Assembly (NCBI GenBank): GCA_964414755.1
Contig: CAYPXH010000003.1
Location: 1 to 64,000 of the forward strand
Length of the DNA stretch: 64,000 nucleotides
Direction: 5' to 3'
Origin: JAEUKQ01 sp964414755
Lineage (GTDB): Bacteria; Pseudomonadota; Alphaproteobacteria; JAEUKQ01
Part shown: piece by piece, positions 27,089 through 35,868 of the stretch
How positions within the stretch are numbered: position 1 is the stretch's first letter
Layout of the letters: each line of letters begins with the position of its first letter
The notes under the pieces: model-generated
What the model saw: only the letters and a program-made list of their open reading frames with translations
The model's database searches: none
What the model was told of the DNA's origin: nothing
Translations under genes and position numbers: made by a program

Positions 27089-27685
27089 ATGTTTACTGGC
27101 ATTATTAGTGATCAGGGAGTCATTGAGCGTATCGATAATAACCAAGGATTATTATCGGTTGAAGTTAAGACAACATTTGCAACAAATGACCTGATGATTG
27201 GTGGTTCAGTGGCCTGTGATGGTATCTGTCTTTCAGCTGTAAGTGTTAACAACCATTCATTTCGTGTTGATGTATCTGTTGAAACGCAGCAATGTACAAA
27301 CATCCGTACTTGGCATAAAGGTAGTAAAATCAATCTAGAACGTTCTTTAAAGGTTGGGCAAGAACTGGGCGGTCATTTAGTGAGCGGGCATGTCGATACA
27401 ACAGCCATCTTAGAAAAACGATTGCCAGATCAAGGCAGTTTGCGCCTTGGGTTTAAGGTGCCTACTGATTTTAGAAAGTATATTGCCACCAAAGGTTCTA
27501 TAACTATTAATGGTGTTTCCCTAACCATTAACCAGATTGAGAAAAACTTATTTTATGTTAATCTTATTCCAATTACCATTGCCAAGACAAATTTGGGTAG
27601 CCTGAATATCGGCGCTATTGTGAATATAGAGATTGATATGATGGCGCGTTATGTCGTTAAATATCTTGAAGAGCGACAATTATGA
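27089..27685 (+). CDS. ribE: Riboflavin synthase alpha subunit
   Basis: This 198-residue protein consists of two similar barrel halves. The first begins MFTGIISDQGVIERID and contains VACDGICLSAV; the second contains GHLVSGHVDTTA and ITINGVSLTIN. It dismutates two lumazines to riboflavin and its precursor. It overlaps the next gene by 4 bp (ATGA). Confidence 0.96.
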   Translation: MFTGIISDQGVIERIDNNQGLLSVEVKTTFATNDLMIGGSVACDGICLSAVSVNNHSFRVDVSVETQQCTNIRTWHKGSKINLERSLKVGQELGGHLVSGHVDTTAILEKRLPDQGSLRLGFKVPTDFRKYIATKGSITINGVSLTINQIEKNLFYVNLIPITIAKTNLGSLNIGAIVNIEIDMMARYVVKYLEERQL

Positions 27686-28797
27686 CAAATTTTCAGCATG
27701 TTTTTACGCCAATTCCAGATCTTATTCAGGAAGCTGCGCAAGGAAAAATGTTTATCCTGGTTGATGACGAGGATCGAGAAAACGAAGGTGATCTTGTTAT
27801 TCCAGCTCAAATGGCCACGGGTGCTGCAATTAATTTTATGGCACGATATGGAAGGGGGCTTATTTGTTTGGCTCTAACGCGTGAACGGGTTGAGCAATTG
27901 CGTTTACCATTAATGTCGATGCGTAATGAAACGCGGCATCAAACTGCTTTTACAGTTTCTATTGAAGCCCGAGAGGGTATAGCAACTGGAATATCTGCAT
28001 CAGACAGAGCCAGAACAGTGGCAACAGCTATTGATAATACCAAGGATTCTCGTGATATTGTTACGCCAGGCCATGTTTTCCCGTTGATAGCAAGAGATGG
28101 TGGCGTATTGGTGCGTGCTGGTCATACCGAGGCAGCTGTCGATATTGCAAGACTTGCTGGATTAAACCCATCAGGGGTTATTTGTGAGATATTGAATGAA
28201 GATGGTACAATGGCCCGCCGCGATGATTTGGTTAAATTTGCCCATCATCACCAACTAAAAATTGGAACAATTGCAGATCTTATTGCTTATCGACGTAAAT
28301 ATGAAAAAGTTGTAGAGCGTAAAACAGAAAAGCGGTTGCAAAGTATTTATGGTGGCATGTTCCAGATGATTGTATATATCAATCGTTTTGCTTATGCCGA
28401 GCACATTGCTTTGATCAAAGGCGATATCACAACACCAGGGCCAGTTTTGGTTAGAATGCATGCACTTAATATCTTGGAAGACGTTTTAGGTGAAAAACCA
28501 GCAACAGACAATAATACTGTACAAGCAGCGATGCAATTAATAGCAGCCGAAGGTCGGGGTGTTATTGTTCTGATCCGTGAGCCATCGCCAACAAGTGTAA
28601 GTAGCCAGGTTATCAAATCCTTAGCCCCCACAAGACCAGATAATCATGAGTTGCGTGATTACGGGGTTGGTGCCCAAATTTTAAAAGATATTGGTGTTAG
28701 CGAGATTACCTTGCTTAGCAATCATGTTCGTAATATTGTGGGAATCGAAGGGCATGGCCTTAAAATAGTTGGGCACCGCATATTACATAGTATTTAG
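27682..28797 (+). CDS. ribB: 3,4-Dihydroxy-2-butanone-4-phosphate synthase with degenerate GTP-cyclohydrolase-II-like domain
   Basis: This is a 371-residue protein. The N-terminal 205 residues are an intact DHBP synthase: DDEDRENEGD (28-37), the loop YGRGLICLALT, and GHTEAAVDIARLAGLNPSGVICEI. The C-terminal half aligns with RibA by pattern but lacks the zinc-binding cysteines (C-x-GDVFGS-x2-CDCG) and the catalytic region; the site reads MHALNILEDVLGEKPATDNN. It therefore fits the RibBX type, in which the second domain is not an active GTP cyclohydrolase II. A separate ribA must exist elsewhere for riboflavin synthesis. Confidence 0.92.
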   Translation: MTNFQHVFTPIPDLIQEAAQGKMFILVDDEDRENEGDLVIPAQMATGAAINFMARYGRGLICLALTRERVEQLRLPLMSMRNETRHQTAFTVSIEAREGIATGISASDRARTVATAIDNTKDSRDIVTPGHVFPLIARDGGVLVRAGHTEAAVDIARLAGLNPSGVICEILNEDGTMARRDDLVKFAHHHQLKIGTIADLIAYRRKYEKVVERKTEKRLQSIYGGMFQMIVYINRFAYAEHIALIKGDITTPGPVLVRMHALNILEDVLGEKPATDNNTVQAAMQLIAAEGRGVIVLIREPSPTSVSSQVIKSLAPTRPDNHELRDYGVGAQILKDIGVSEITLLSNHVRNIVGIEGHGLKIVGHRILHSI

Positions 28798-28814
28798 AAT
28801 ACAGAAGATAAATT

Positions 28815-29336
28815 ATGGCATCTCATTTACATCAAAATATTGATAAAAGTAAACTTTCACAATCGGTTATTATAAATCCACCACCACATATTTTAATAGT
28901 TATTGCACGATTTTATCATGATATAGCTGATGAGCTTTTGTTGTGTGCTTCTGAATATCTGAAAACGATAAAAGCAACCCATGATTTACTTGAAGTACCT
29001 GGGGCTTTTGAAATTCCATCTGCCATTAATATGGCTTTTATGGGTAGAAAACAGTATCCCAGCCAGCCACAGATAGATGGTGCTATTGCACTTGGATGTG
29101 TTATCCGCGGTGAAACCAGCCATTATGATTATGTATGTGGTGAAAGTGCTCGTGGCCTACAACAATTGGCTTTGCAGCTTCTTCTGCCGATTGGTAATGG
29201 TATACTAACAGTGGAGAATAAGGCGCAGGCTTGGGAAAGAGCGCGTCGCAATCGCCAAAATAAAGGGGCTGAGGCTGCACATGCTTGTGTATCAATGGTT
29301 GCTATTAAAAATAAATTTTTTTCTGGGTCAAAATGA
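28815..29336 (+). CDS. ribH: 6,7-Dimethyl-8-ribityllumazine synthase
   Basis: This 173-residue lumazine synthase subunit has the family motifs VPGAFEIPSAI (61-71) and GCVIRGETSHYDYVCGESARGL, with the catalytic histidine at about residue 103. It condenses DHBP with the ribitylamino-uracil. The N-terminal 22 residues are an extension. It overlaps nusB by 4 bp. Confidence 0.95.
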   Translation: MASHLHQNIDKSKLSQSVIINPPPHILIVIARFYHDIADELLLCASEYLKTIKATHDLLEVPGAFEIPSAINMAFMGRKQYPSQPQIDGAIALGCVIRGETSHYDYVCGESARGLQQLALQLLLPIGNGILTVENKAQAWERARRNRQNKGAEAAHACVSMVAIKNKFFSGSK

Positions 29337-29827
29337 CGTCCTTATCTAAGCGTTATCATCCTCTTCAACGTCATTTAACAAGACTAGCAATTGTTCAAGT
29401 ATTATATCAGCATGATATGACCGCTGAACCTGTCGAGGAGATCGTTAGCCAATATCGCCAGCATGGTCTTATTCATTGGTCTGATTTTCTTCAACAAGCT
29501 AAACTGGATTGGGATTTTTTGAACTATATTATATCCGAAGTTGTTCGTCATCAGCAAATATTGCGCGCGCTATTATCGACCAGTTTGGAAAAAGAATGGC
29601 CAATCGAGCGCCTTGAAAATGTATTGCGTGCAATTTTGTTAGCAGCCGCCGCTGAATTTCAATTTTGTCATGAAACGCCCGCAAAGGTGATTATTACTGA
29701 GTATGTTAGTATCACTGCTTGTTTTTATGACCGTAAAGAAGTGGGGTTTGTTAATAAAATCCTTGATGTTCTGGCTCAGCAAATAAGGCCAATGGATAAC
29801 CATGAACAGCCAAAAAGAACAGTTTAG
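29333..29827 (+). CDS. nusB: Transcription antitermination factor NusB
   Basis: This 164-residue all-helical protein has the NusB pattern: an N-terminal LTRLAIVQVLYQHDMT segment, a middle region ending WPIERLENVLRAILLAAAAEF, and the C-terminal VIITEYVSITACFYDRKEVGFVNKILD element (split here across about 117-143). NusB binds BoxA RNA with S10 in rRNA antitermination. The ribH-nusB-thiL order is common. Confidence 0.95.
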   Translation: MTSLSKRYHPLQRHLTRLAIVQVLYQHDMTAEPVEEIVSQYRQHGLIHWSDFLQQAKLDWDFLNYIISEVVRHQQILRALLSTSLEKEWPIERLENVLRAILLAAAAEFQFCHETPAKVIITEYVSITACFYDRKEVGFVNKILDVLAQQIRPMDNHEQPKRTV

Positions 29828-30821
29828 CGATAGTGATATCCCAAGCGAATTTGAAATTATCAAGCGGTTTTTTCGTCCTTTGGCCATAGGCAACAAGGCT
29901 AGTTTGGGTTTAAAAGACGATGTTGCCTTATTGCAACTTGACAAACAATCCCAAATAATCTTAACGGCAGATGCTGTTGTTGCTGGGGTGCATTTTTTTC
30001 CACAAGATCGTCCAGATCTAATCGCTCGTAAAGCATTACGCGTTAATATTTCTGACTTAGCTGCTAAGGGTGCTCAACCACTAGGTTATTTAATGACCAT
30101 TGCCATTCCAGCGGGGACTTCACAATTTTGGCTAGAAAATTTTGCAGCTGGTCTGAAAATTGATCAGCATGAATTTGGTATTAGTCTATTGGGTGGAGAT
30201 ACCGTTTCAACACCCGGCCATTTAACCATCTCTATTACAGCGATTGGAGTATTACCAAATCAAGCGCGTCTTCCGCAACGGTGTCATGCCCAAATAGGCG
30301 ACATTATTGGGGTTAGCGGAACAATTGGTGATGCAGCTTTAGGACTGCAGCTGTTAAAAGGAAGAATAAACATTGATTCGCAACTGAATAACAATTTTTT
30401 AAAAGATCGTTATTGGATACCACGTCCAAGATTAGATTTAGGGATGGAACTTATAAAACATGGAGTGATTCATGCCATGATGGATATTTCAGATGGGTTG
30501 CTTGGTGATTTAAAGCATATCTGCAATGCTTCATCCGTCGGTGCCGAGGTTGATAGTACTGCTATTCCGCTTTCATCCGCTGCATTGGCAGCATATCAAA
30601 TTTATCCTGATATACTGCCGATTATTTTAACAGGTGGTGATGATTATGAATTACTTTTTACCGCGTCACCCGATTCTTGGCCTATTATTGAACGATTTGG
30701 TCAAAAGCTCGGTGTACCTATTAATAAAATAGGCCATATTATTAGCGGTTCTGAATTGAGCGTACTTGATAAAGATGGTAAAAATTATCCGATCGAGCCA
30801 AAAGGTTACCAACATTTTTAG
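29802..30821 (+). CDS. thiL: Thiamine-monophosphate kinase
   Basis: This 339-residue ThiL/PurM-like kinase makes thiamine diphosphate from the monophosphate. Motifs are GLKDDVALLQ, TADAVVAGVHFF, KALRVNISDLAAKGAQPLGYL and the C-terminal MDISDGLLGDLKHI and TGGDDYELLFT. The ATG overlaps the end of nusB by 26 bp. No clear terminator follows. Confidence 0.95.
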   Translation: MNSQKEQFSDSDIPSEFEIIKRFFRPLAIGNKASLGLKDDVALLQLDKQSQIILTADAVVAGVHFFPQDRPDLIARKALRVNISDLAAKGAQPLGYLMTIAIPAGTSQFWLENFAAGLKIDQHEFGISLLGGDTVSTPGHLTISITAIGVLPNQARLPQRCHAQIGDIIGVSGTIGDAALGLQLLKGRINIDSQLNNNFLKDRYWIPRPRLDLGMELIKHGVIHAMMDISDGLLGDLKHICNASSVGAEVDSTAIPLSSAALAAYQIYPDILPIILTGGDDYELLFTASPDSWPIIERFGQKLGVPINKIGHIISGSELSVLDKDGKNYPIEPKGYQHF

Positions 30822-30974
30822 TTTTTTTTTAGAGCACTGTTTCTACTAATGATCAGTAAGTAATATCAACAAAACAAAGCTATAAGGCTATTGTTAGCAG
30901 TATATTATTTCCCCAAAAAAAATACACAAACATGATAATTCGTATAAATATCTAGGGGTTGCAAAGATTCGTGC

Positions 30975-31003
30975 TTGACTGAAATAAAACATCTCAATAT
31001 TAT
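30975..31003 (+). promoter_or_regulatory. Sigma70-type promoter of the str ribosomal operon
   Basis: TTGACT (30975-30980) and TATTAT (30998-31003) are separated by 17 bp, a near-consensus housekeeping promoter. Transcription would begin near 31010, about 150 bp before rpsL. No other promoter of this quality was noticed up to the terminator at 48256. Confidence 0.75.
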
Positions 31004-31093
31004 GCAGCGACATTGCGAAACTAGCAGTAGGCACGAGCAGGCTTAGACGTGGTTTCTATTCAGTTGTTGCCAAAAAATACTTTTTGGTTTAGG

Positions 31094-31121
31094 CCGCTCG
31101 AAGATACTTGCTTCTGAGCGG
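31094..31121 (+). promoter_or_regulatory. Leader hairpin before rpsL
   Basis: CCGCTC-GAAG-ATACTTG-CTTC-T-GAGCGG folds into a 10-bp stem with one bulged T and a 7-base loop, followed by a T-rich stretch. It could be an attenuator, a protein-binding leader or an incidental stem. Confidence 0.45.
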
Positions 31122-31160
31122 TTATTGTTTGTTATTTTAGTCGGTGATAGGAATTTTTGA

Positions 31161-31532
31161 ATGCCAACAATTAGTCAATTAATTCGCCATCCTCGTCAGG
31201 AGCGTAAAAGAAGGGAAAAAGCACCCGCATTAGCGGAATGTCCACAAAAACGTGGTGTTTGTACCCGTGTTTACACAACAAAACCAAAGAAGCCAAACTC
31301 GGCTCTTCGTAAGGTTGCGCGTATTCGTTTAACGAACGGGAATGAAATTACGGGGTATATTCCAGGTGAAGGACATAACCTCCAAGAACACTCAGTGGTG
31401 CTTGTTCGTGGTGGCCGTGTTCCCGATTTGCCAGGTGTTCGTTATCATATTGTGCGTGGCTCTTTGGATACCCAAGGGGTTCAAAAGCGCAAACAAGGTC
31501 GTTCTAAGTACGGTGCCAAAAGGCCAAAATAA
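31161..31532 (+). CDS. rpsL: 30S ribosomal protein S12 with Pro at the Lys88 position
   Basis: This 123-residue decoding-centre protein has the usual KPKKPNSALRK loop (41-51). The second functional loop reads GGRVPDLPGVRYH, where nearly all bacteria have GGRVKDLPGVRYH; residue 88 is proline (codon CCC at 31422-31424) instead of lysine. Changes at this lysine in E. coli and mycobacteria alter streptomycin response and decoding accuracy. The adjacent D89, the site of RimO methylthiolation, is kept. First gene of the str operon. Confidence 0.97.
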   Translation: MPTISQLIRHPRQERKRREKAPALAECPQKRGVCTRVYTTKPKKPNSALRKVARIRLTNGNEITGYIPGEGHNLQEHSVVLVRGGRVPDLPGVRYHIVRGSLDTQGVQKRKQGRSKYGAKRPK

Positions 31533-31558
31533 TTTTGGAGTGTTAAAGGAGTTTTTCA

Positions 31559-32029
31559 ATGTCGCGTCGTCATGCTGCCGAAAAGCGCGAAATTATACCG
31601 GATGCAAAATATGGTGATCCGGTTCTTGCGAAGTTTATGAACGTTTTGATGTACCAAGGCAAGAAGTCTGTTGCCGAGCGAATCGTCTATCATGCGCTTG
31701 ATCAGGTTCAAGAAAAATCTGGCAAAGACCCGATGGAGGTTTTTAAGCTGGCGTTAGAAAATGTTGCGCCGCAGGTTGAAGTTCGTTCGCGCCGTGTTGG
31801 TGGTGCTACTTATCAGGTGCCGGTTGAAGTTCGCGCCCAACGCGCGCAGGCTTTGGCTATTCGTTGGATTATTACAGCCGCGCGAGCACGTTCTGAAACC
31901 GAAATGACCAAGAGGTTATGTGGCGAGTTGCTCGATGCTTCGGCAAATAAAGGGACGGCCGTTAAAAAACGTGAAGATACTCATAAGATGGCTGATGCCA
32001 ATAAGGCATTCTCACACTACCGTTGGTAA
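31559..32029 (+). CDS. rpsG: 30S ribosomal protein S7
   Basis: This 156-residue primary binder of the 3' major domain of 16S rRNA starts MSRRHAAEKREIIPDAKYGD and contains the conserved GGATYQVPVEV and RWIITAARARSE segments. The normal-length C-terminus ends ANKAFSHYRW. It lies between rpsL and fusA. Confidence 0.98.
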   Translation: MSRRHAAEKREIIPDAKYGDPVLAKFMNVLMYQGKKSVAERIVYHALDQVQEKSGKDPMEVFKLALENVAPQVEVRSRRVGGATYQVPVEVRAQRAQALAIRWIITAARARSETEMTKRLCGELLDASANKGTAVKKREDTHKMADANKAFSHYRW

Positions 32030-32065
32030 TTGCGATAGAAACTTTATACAGGAACTAGGTTTACC

Positions 32066-34141
32066 ATGTCACGCGCAACTCCGATCGAACGATACCGCAA
32101 TATTGGTATTATGGCGCATATTGATGCCGGAAAAACAACAACGTCAGAACGTATTTTATTTTATACGGGCAAGGCGTATAAATTAGGCGAGGTTCATGAG
32201 GGTACTGCAACCATGGACTGGATGGAGCAAGAGCGCGAGCGCGGTATTACGATTACTTCTGCTGCAACGACCTGCTTTTGGCGCGACCATCGAATCAATT
32301 TAATTGATACACCTGGCCACGTTGACTTTACCATCGAGGTTGAGCGTTCGTTGCGTGTCTTGGATGGTGCGGTTGCGGTTTTTGATAGTGTTTCAGGCGT
32401 TGAGCCACAGTCCGAGACTGTGTGGCGCCAGGCAAACAAATACCGTGTTCCTAGGATTTGTTTTGTTAATAAAATGGATCGCATTGGTGCTGATTACAAG
32501 CGGTGTATTGAGATGATCAGGGAAAGGCTAGGGGCTAAACCTTTGGTCATTCATTTGCCGATAGGGTCCGAAAGTGCGTTTGTTGGTATTATTGATCTGG
32601 TTCAAATGAAAAGCATTATCTGGAAAGATGAAAGTTTGGGCGCCGAGTTTGTTATAGGCGATGTTCCGGCTAATTTGCTTAAGGAGGCAAATCAATACCG
32701 TGCAAAATTAGTAGAAATGGCGGTTGAAGTTGATGATACCGCCATGGAAGCGTATTTGGAGGGAAATGAGCCTGACGAAGCAACCCTGCGTCGTCTGATT
32801 CGTAAGGGTACGGTTGAGGCTGCCTTTTTCCCCGTGATATGTGGGAGTGCTTTTAAAAACAAGGGTGTTCAAACATTGTTGGATACGGTTGTTGATTATT
32901 TGCCATCACCGCAAGATGTTGGCGCGGTTAAGGGGATGAGCCTAGATGGTAAGAAGGAAATGGAGCGCCGGTGTAATGACAGCGAGCCATTCTCAGGTCT
33001 TGCTTTCAAAATTATGAGTGATCCTTTTGTTGGTACTCTAACCTTCGTTCGTATTTACTCAGGCGTATTAGCTTCCGGCACAACAGTTTTGAATACTGTT
33101 AAAGATAATAAAGAGCGCGTCGGTCGTATGTTATTAATGCATGCTAACCAGCGTGAAGAAATTAAAGAGGGGCGCGCAGGTGATATTGTTGCCCTTGTTG
33201 GTCTTAAGGGAACAACAACCGGTGACACATTGTGTGATATGTCTAACCCAATACTTCTGGAACGTATGGAGTTCCCAGAGCCGGTTATTGAAGTTGCTGT
33301 TGAGCCTAAAAGCAAAGCCGATCAAGAAAAAATGGGTATGGCCTTAAATCGGTTGGCTCAAGAAGATCCGTCTTTCCGTGTTAGTGTTGATCCCGAAAGT
33401 GGCCAAACTGTTATTAAAGGGATGGGCGAACTGCATTTGGAAATTATTGTCGACCGTATGAAGCGTGAATATAAGGTCGAGGCCAATGTTGGCGCCCCAC
33501 AGGTTGCCTACCGTGAGACAATTACCCGTTCAATTGAATATGATTACACGCACAAGAAGCAAAGTGGTGGTGCCGGTCAGTATGCAAAGGTTAAGATCCG
33601 CTTTGAGCCAATGCCCCCAGGCAGCGGATTTAAGTTTGAAAGTGCGATTATTGGTGGTGCTGTTCCCAAGGAATATGTTCCGGGTGTTGAGAAGGGCTTA
33701 ACTGCTGTTAAAGAATCTGGCGTTATCGCTGGGTTTCCGGTAATTGATTTTAAGGCAACGTTGATTGACGGTGGATATCACACGGTCGACTCGAACGCAT
33801 TAACTTTTGATATTGCCAGCCGCGCTTGTTTCCGTGAAGCAATGCCTAAAGCAGCACCGCGTCTTCTTGAACCAATTATGCGTGTTGAAGTTGTTACCCC
33901 AGAAGATTATATGGGTGATATTATTGGTGATTTAAGCAGCCGCCGTGGCCAGGTTAATGGTATGTCGGCGCGCGGAAATGATCGCGTTATTGCTGCTATG
34001 GTACCTTTGGCCAACATGTTTGGGTATGTTAATACATTGCGCTCGATGAGTCAGGGGCGCGCGCAATATACCATGCACTTTGACCATTATGAGCAAGTGC
34101 CGCAATCTGTTGCAGATGAAGTTAAGGCTAAATACGCTTAA
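32066..34141 (+). CDS. fusA: Elongation factor G
   Basis: This 691-residue translocase GTPase has G1 AHIDAGKTT (about 17-25), the switch region GTATMDWMEQERERGITIT, G3 DTPGHVDF, G4 NKMD and the C-terminal domains IV-V with GGAGQYAKVKI. It hydrolyses GTP during ribosomal translocation. It is followed after 31 bp by rpsJ, not by tuf as in most alphaproteobacteria. Confidence 0.98.
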   Translation: MSRATPIERYRNIGIMAHIDAGKTTTSERILFYTGKAYKLGEVHEGTATMDWMEQERERGITITSAATTCFWRDHRINLIDTPGHVDFTIEVERSLRVLDGAVAVFDSVSGVEPQSETVWRQANKYRVPRICFVNKMDRIGADYKRCIEMIRERLGAKPLVIHLPIGSESAFVGIIDLVQMKSIIWKDESLGAEFVIGDVPANLLKEANQYRAKLVEMAVEVDDTAMEAYLEGNEPDEATLRRLIRKGTVEAAFFPVICGSAFKNKGVQTLLDTVVDYLPSPQDVGAVKGMSLDGKKEMERRCNDSEPFSGLAFKIMSDPFVGTLTFVRIYSGVLASGTTVLNTVKDNKERVGRMLLMHANQREEIKEGRAGDIVALVGLKGTTTGDTLCDMSNPILLERMEFPEPVIEVAVEPKSKADQEKMGMALNRLAQEDPSFRVSVDPESGQTVIKGMGELHLEIIVDRMKREYKVEANVGAPQVAYRETITRSIEYDYTHKKQSGGAGQYAKVKIRFEPMPPGSGFKFESAIIGGAVPKEYVPGVEKGLTAVKESGVIAGFPVIDFKATLIDGGYHTVDSNALTFDIASRACFREAMPKAAPRLLEPIMRVEVVTPEDYMGDIIGDLSSRRGQVNGMSARGNDRVIAAMVPLANMFGYVNTLRSMSQGRAQYTMHFDHYEQVPQSVADEVKAKYA

Positions 34142-34172
34142 GATTTAATGACAATAAAGTGGATTTCATAAA

Positions 34173-34487
34173 ATGGAAAATCAAAATATACGAATTCGGT
34201 TAAAGGCTTTTGATCATCGTCTGCTTGATCAGTCAACCAATGAGATAGTAAATACGGCAAAAAGAACAGGCGCAAAAGTTCGTGGCCCAATCCCCTTGCC
34301 AAATCATATTGAAAGATATACAGTGCTGCGCTCACCTCATGGTGACAAGAAAAGTCGTGAACAGTTTGAAATGCGCACACACAAAAGGTTAATGGAGATT
34401 GTTGAGCCAACACCGCAGACCGTTGATGCTTTAATGAAGCTCGATCTTGCTGCAGGTGTTGATGTAGAAATTAAGCTTAGAAGCTAA
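34173..34487 (+). CDS. rpsJ: 30S ribosomal protein S10 (NusE)
   Basis: This 104-residue protein begins MENQNIRIRLKAFDHRLLDQ and has the conserved GPIPLPNHIERYTVLRSPH loop and REQFEMRTHKRL. It acts in the 30S head and with NusB in antitermination. First gene of the S10 block, directly after fusA. Confidence 0.98.
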   Translation: MENQNIRIRLKAFDHRLLDQSTNEIVNTAKRTGAKVRGPIPLPNHIERYTVLRSPHGDKKSREQFEMRTHKRLMEIVEPTPQTVDALMKLDLAAGVDVEIKLRS

Positions 34488-34551
34488 CGCTGTTAGTGAT
34501 ATTTCGTAGGTAATTTGGGTAAGATTAACAGATTTGAGATTGGTGATTAAT

Positions 34552-35232
34552 ATGCGTACGGGTTTAATAGCACAAAAAGTTGGGATGACCCAATATTTTC
34601 AACAAGATGGCACGCCACTACCTGTGACTGTGCTTAAGATTGATTCGTGTCAGGTTGTGGCTGTCAAGACCCAGGATAAAGACGGCTACGTGGCATTACA
34701 GTTGGGGGTCGGTAAAGCAAAAGTAAAGAATGTTACCAAGCAATTGCGTGGTCATTTTGCTAAGGCTAAAGTTGAACCGAAACGCAAAGTGGCAGAATTT
34801 AGGGTTTCACCCGATGCCGTGATAACACCTGGGACTGAAATTACAGCCGATCATTTTGTGGTTGGTCAATTTGTTGATGTTTCGGGTATCACAATTGGTC
34901 GTGGTTTTGCTGGCGCCATGAAGCGTCATGGTTTTGGTGGGTTGCGTGCAACCCACGGTGTTTCCATATCACATCGTAGCCATGGTTCAACCGGTAATCG
35001 TCAAGATCCAGGTCGTGTTTTCCCGGGTAAAAGAATGGCTGGTCATATGGGTCAAACCCGTATTACGGTTCAGAATCTGCAAGTTGTTATGACAGATAAA
35101 GAAAAAGGTTTGGTTTTAGTAAAGGGTGCAGTGCCTGGGTGTGAAGGGGGATATTTGATTGTCCGTGATGCAATTAAAAAAACGCATAAGGACCTTCCGT
35201 TTCCAACCTCTACCGCTCAAGCAGCATCATAA
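34552..35232 (+). CDS. rplC: 50S ribosomal protein L3
   Basis: This 226-residue protein reaches the peptidyl-transferase area through its long loop (HGSTGNRQDPGRVFPGKRMAGHMG, about 150-173 in parts). The ATG at 34552 gives the family N-terminus MRTGLIAQKVGMTQYF and has GGTGA upstream; the TTG at 34534 is rejected. Confidence 0.97.
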   Translation: MRTGLIAQKVGMTQYFQQDGTPLPVTVLKIDSCQVVAVKTQDKDGYVALQLGVGKAKVKNVTKQLRGHFAKAKVEPKRKVAEFRVSPDAVITPGTEITADHFVVGQFVDVSGITIGRGFAGAMKRHGFGGLRATHGVSISHRSHGSTGNRQDPGRVFPGKRMAGHMGQTRITVQNLQVVMTDKEKGLVLVKGAVPGCEGGYLIVRDAIKKTHKDLPFPTSTAQAAS

Positions 35233-35247
35233 ACAGTAGGTATAATC

Positions 35248-35868
35248 ATGAAGGTTCAACTTTATTCATTAGATAATCAGTCTGTCGGTAATATTGATTT
35301 GGCCGACGATGTTTTTGGCTTACCCAATCGTAAAGATATTTTAGCACGTGCTGTTAATTGGCAGCTGGCTAAGCGTCGTGCTGGAACTCATAAAACCAAG
35401 GAAATTGGTGATATTAGCGGTACAACCAAAAAGCCATGGGCACAAAAAGGTACCGGTCAGGCCCGTCAAGGTAGTTTGCGCTCACCACAATTTCGTAAAG
35501 GTGCGGTTATTTTTGGTCCTGTTGTGCGCAGCCACGAACATCAATTAAATAAAAAGGTTCGTAAATTGGCACTTAAGACCGCCTTGTCTGTAAAGCAGGC
35601 TGAAGGCAAGTTGTTAATCTTGGATAATGCAGACTTGGCCTCTTCCAAAACCAAAGATTTAGCTGCAAAAGTTGAAAAATTTGGCTGGAAATCAGTTTTG
35701 TTGATTGATGGTAATCAGGTAAATGAAAACTTAGAGCGCGCTTCTTCAAGTTTGGTGCATTTTGATGTACTACCGCAACAGGGTGCTAATGTTTATGATA
35801 TTTTACGCCACGATACTTTGGTCTTAACCCAGTCTGCCGTGCGTAGCTTAGAAGAGAGACTGTCATGA
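35248..35868 (+). CDS. rplD: 50S ribosomal protein L4
   Basis: This 206-residue protein has its loop in the exit tunnel: KTKEIGDISGTTKKPWAQKGTGQARQGSLRSPQF across about 49-82. It may autoregulate the S10 block, as in E. coli, but no matching leader was identified. It overlaps rplW by ATGA. Confidence 0.97.
   Translation: MKVQLYSLDNQSVGNIDLADDVFGLPNRKDILARAVNWQLAKRRAGTHKTKEIGDISGTTKKPWAQKGTGQARQGSLRSPQFRKGAVIFGPVVRSHEHQLNKKVRKLALKTALSVKQAEGKLLILDNADLASSKTKDLAAKVEKFGWKSVLLIDGNQVNENLERASSSLVHFDVLPQQGANVYDILRHDTLVLTQSAVRSLEERLS

Larger units (their letters stand above)
30822..31160. other. 339-bp leader region of the ribosomal cluster
   Basis: No gene is seen. The region holds a good sigma70 promoter (30975-31003) and a roughly 150-base untranslated leader with two hairpins: CCAAAAA/TTTTTGG at 31070-31087 and a stronger one at 31094-31121. 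Leader structures here could serve regulation of rpsL-rpsG-fusA. Confidence 0.6.
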
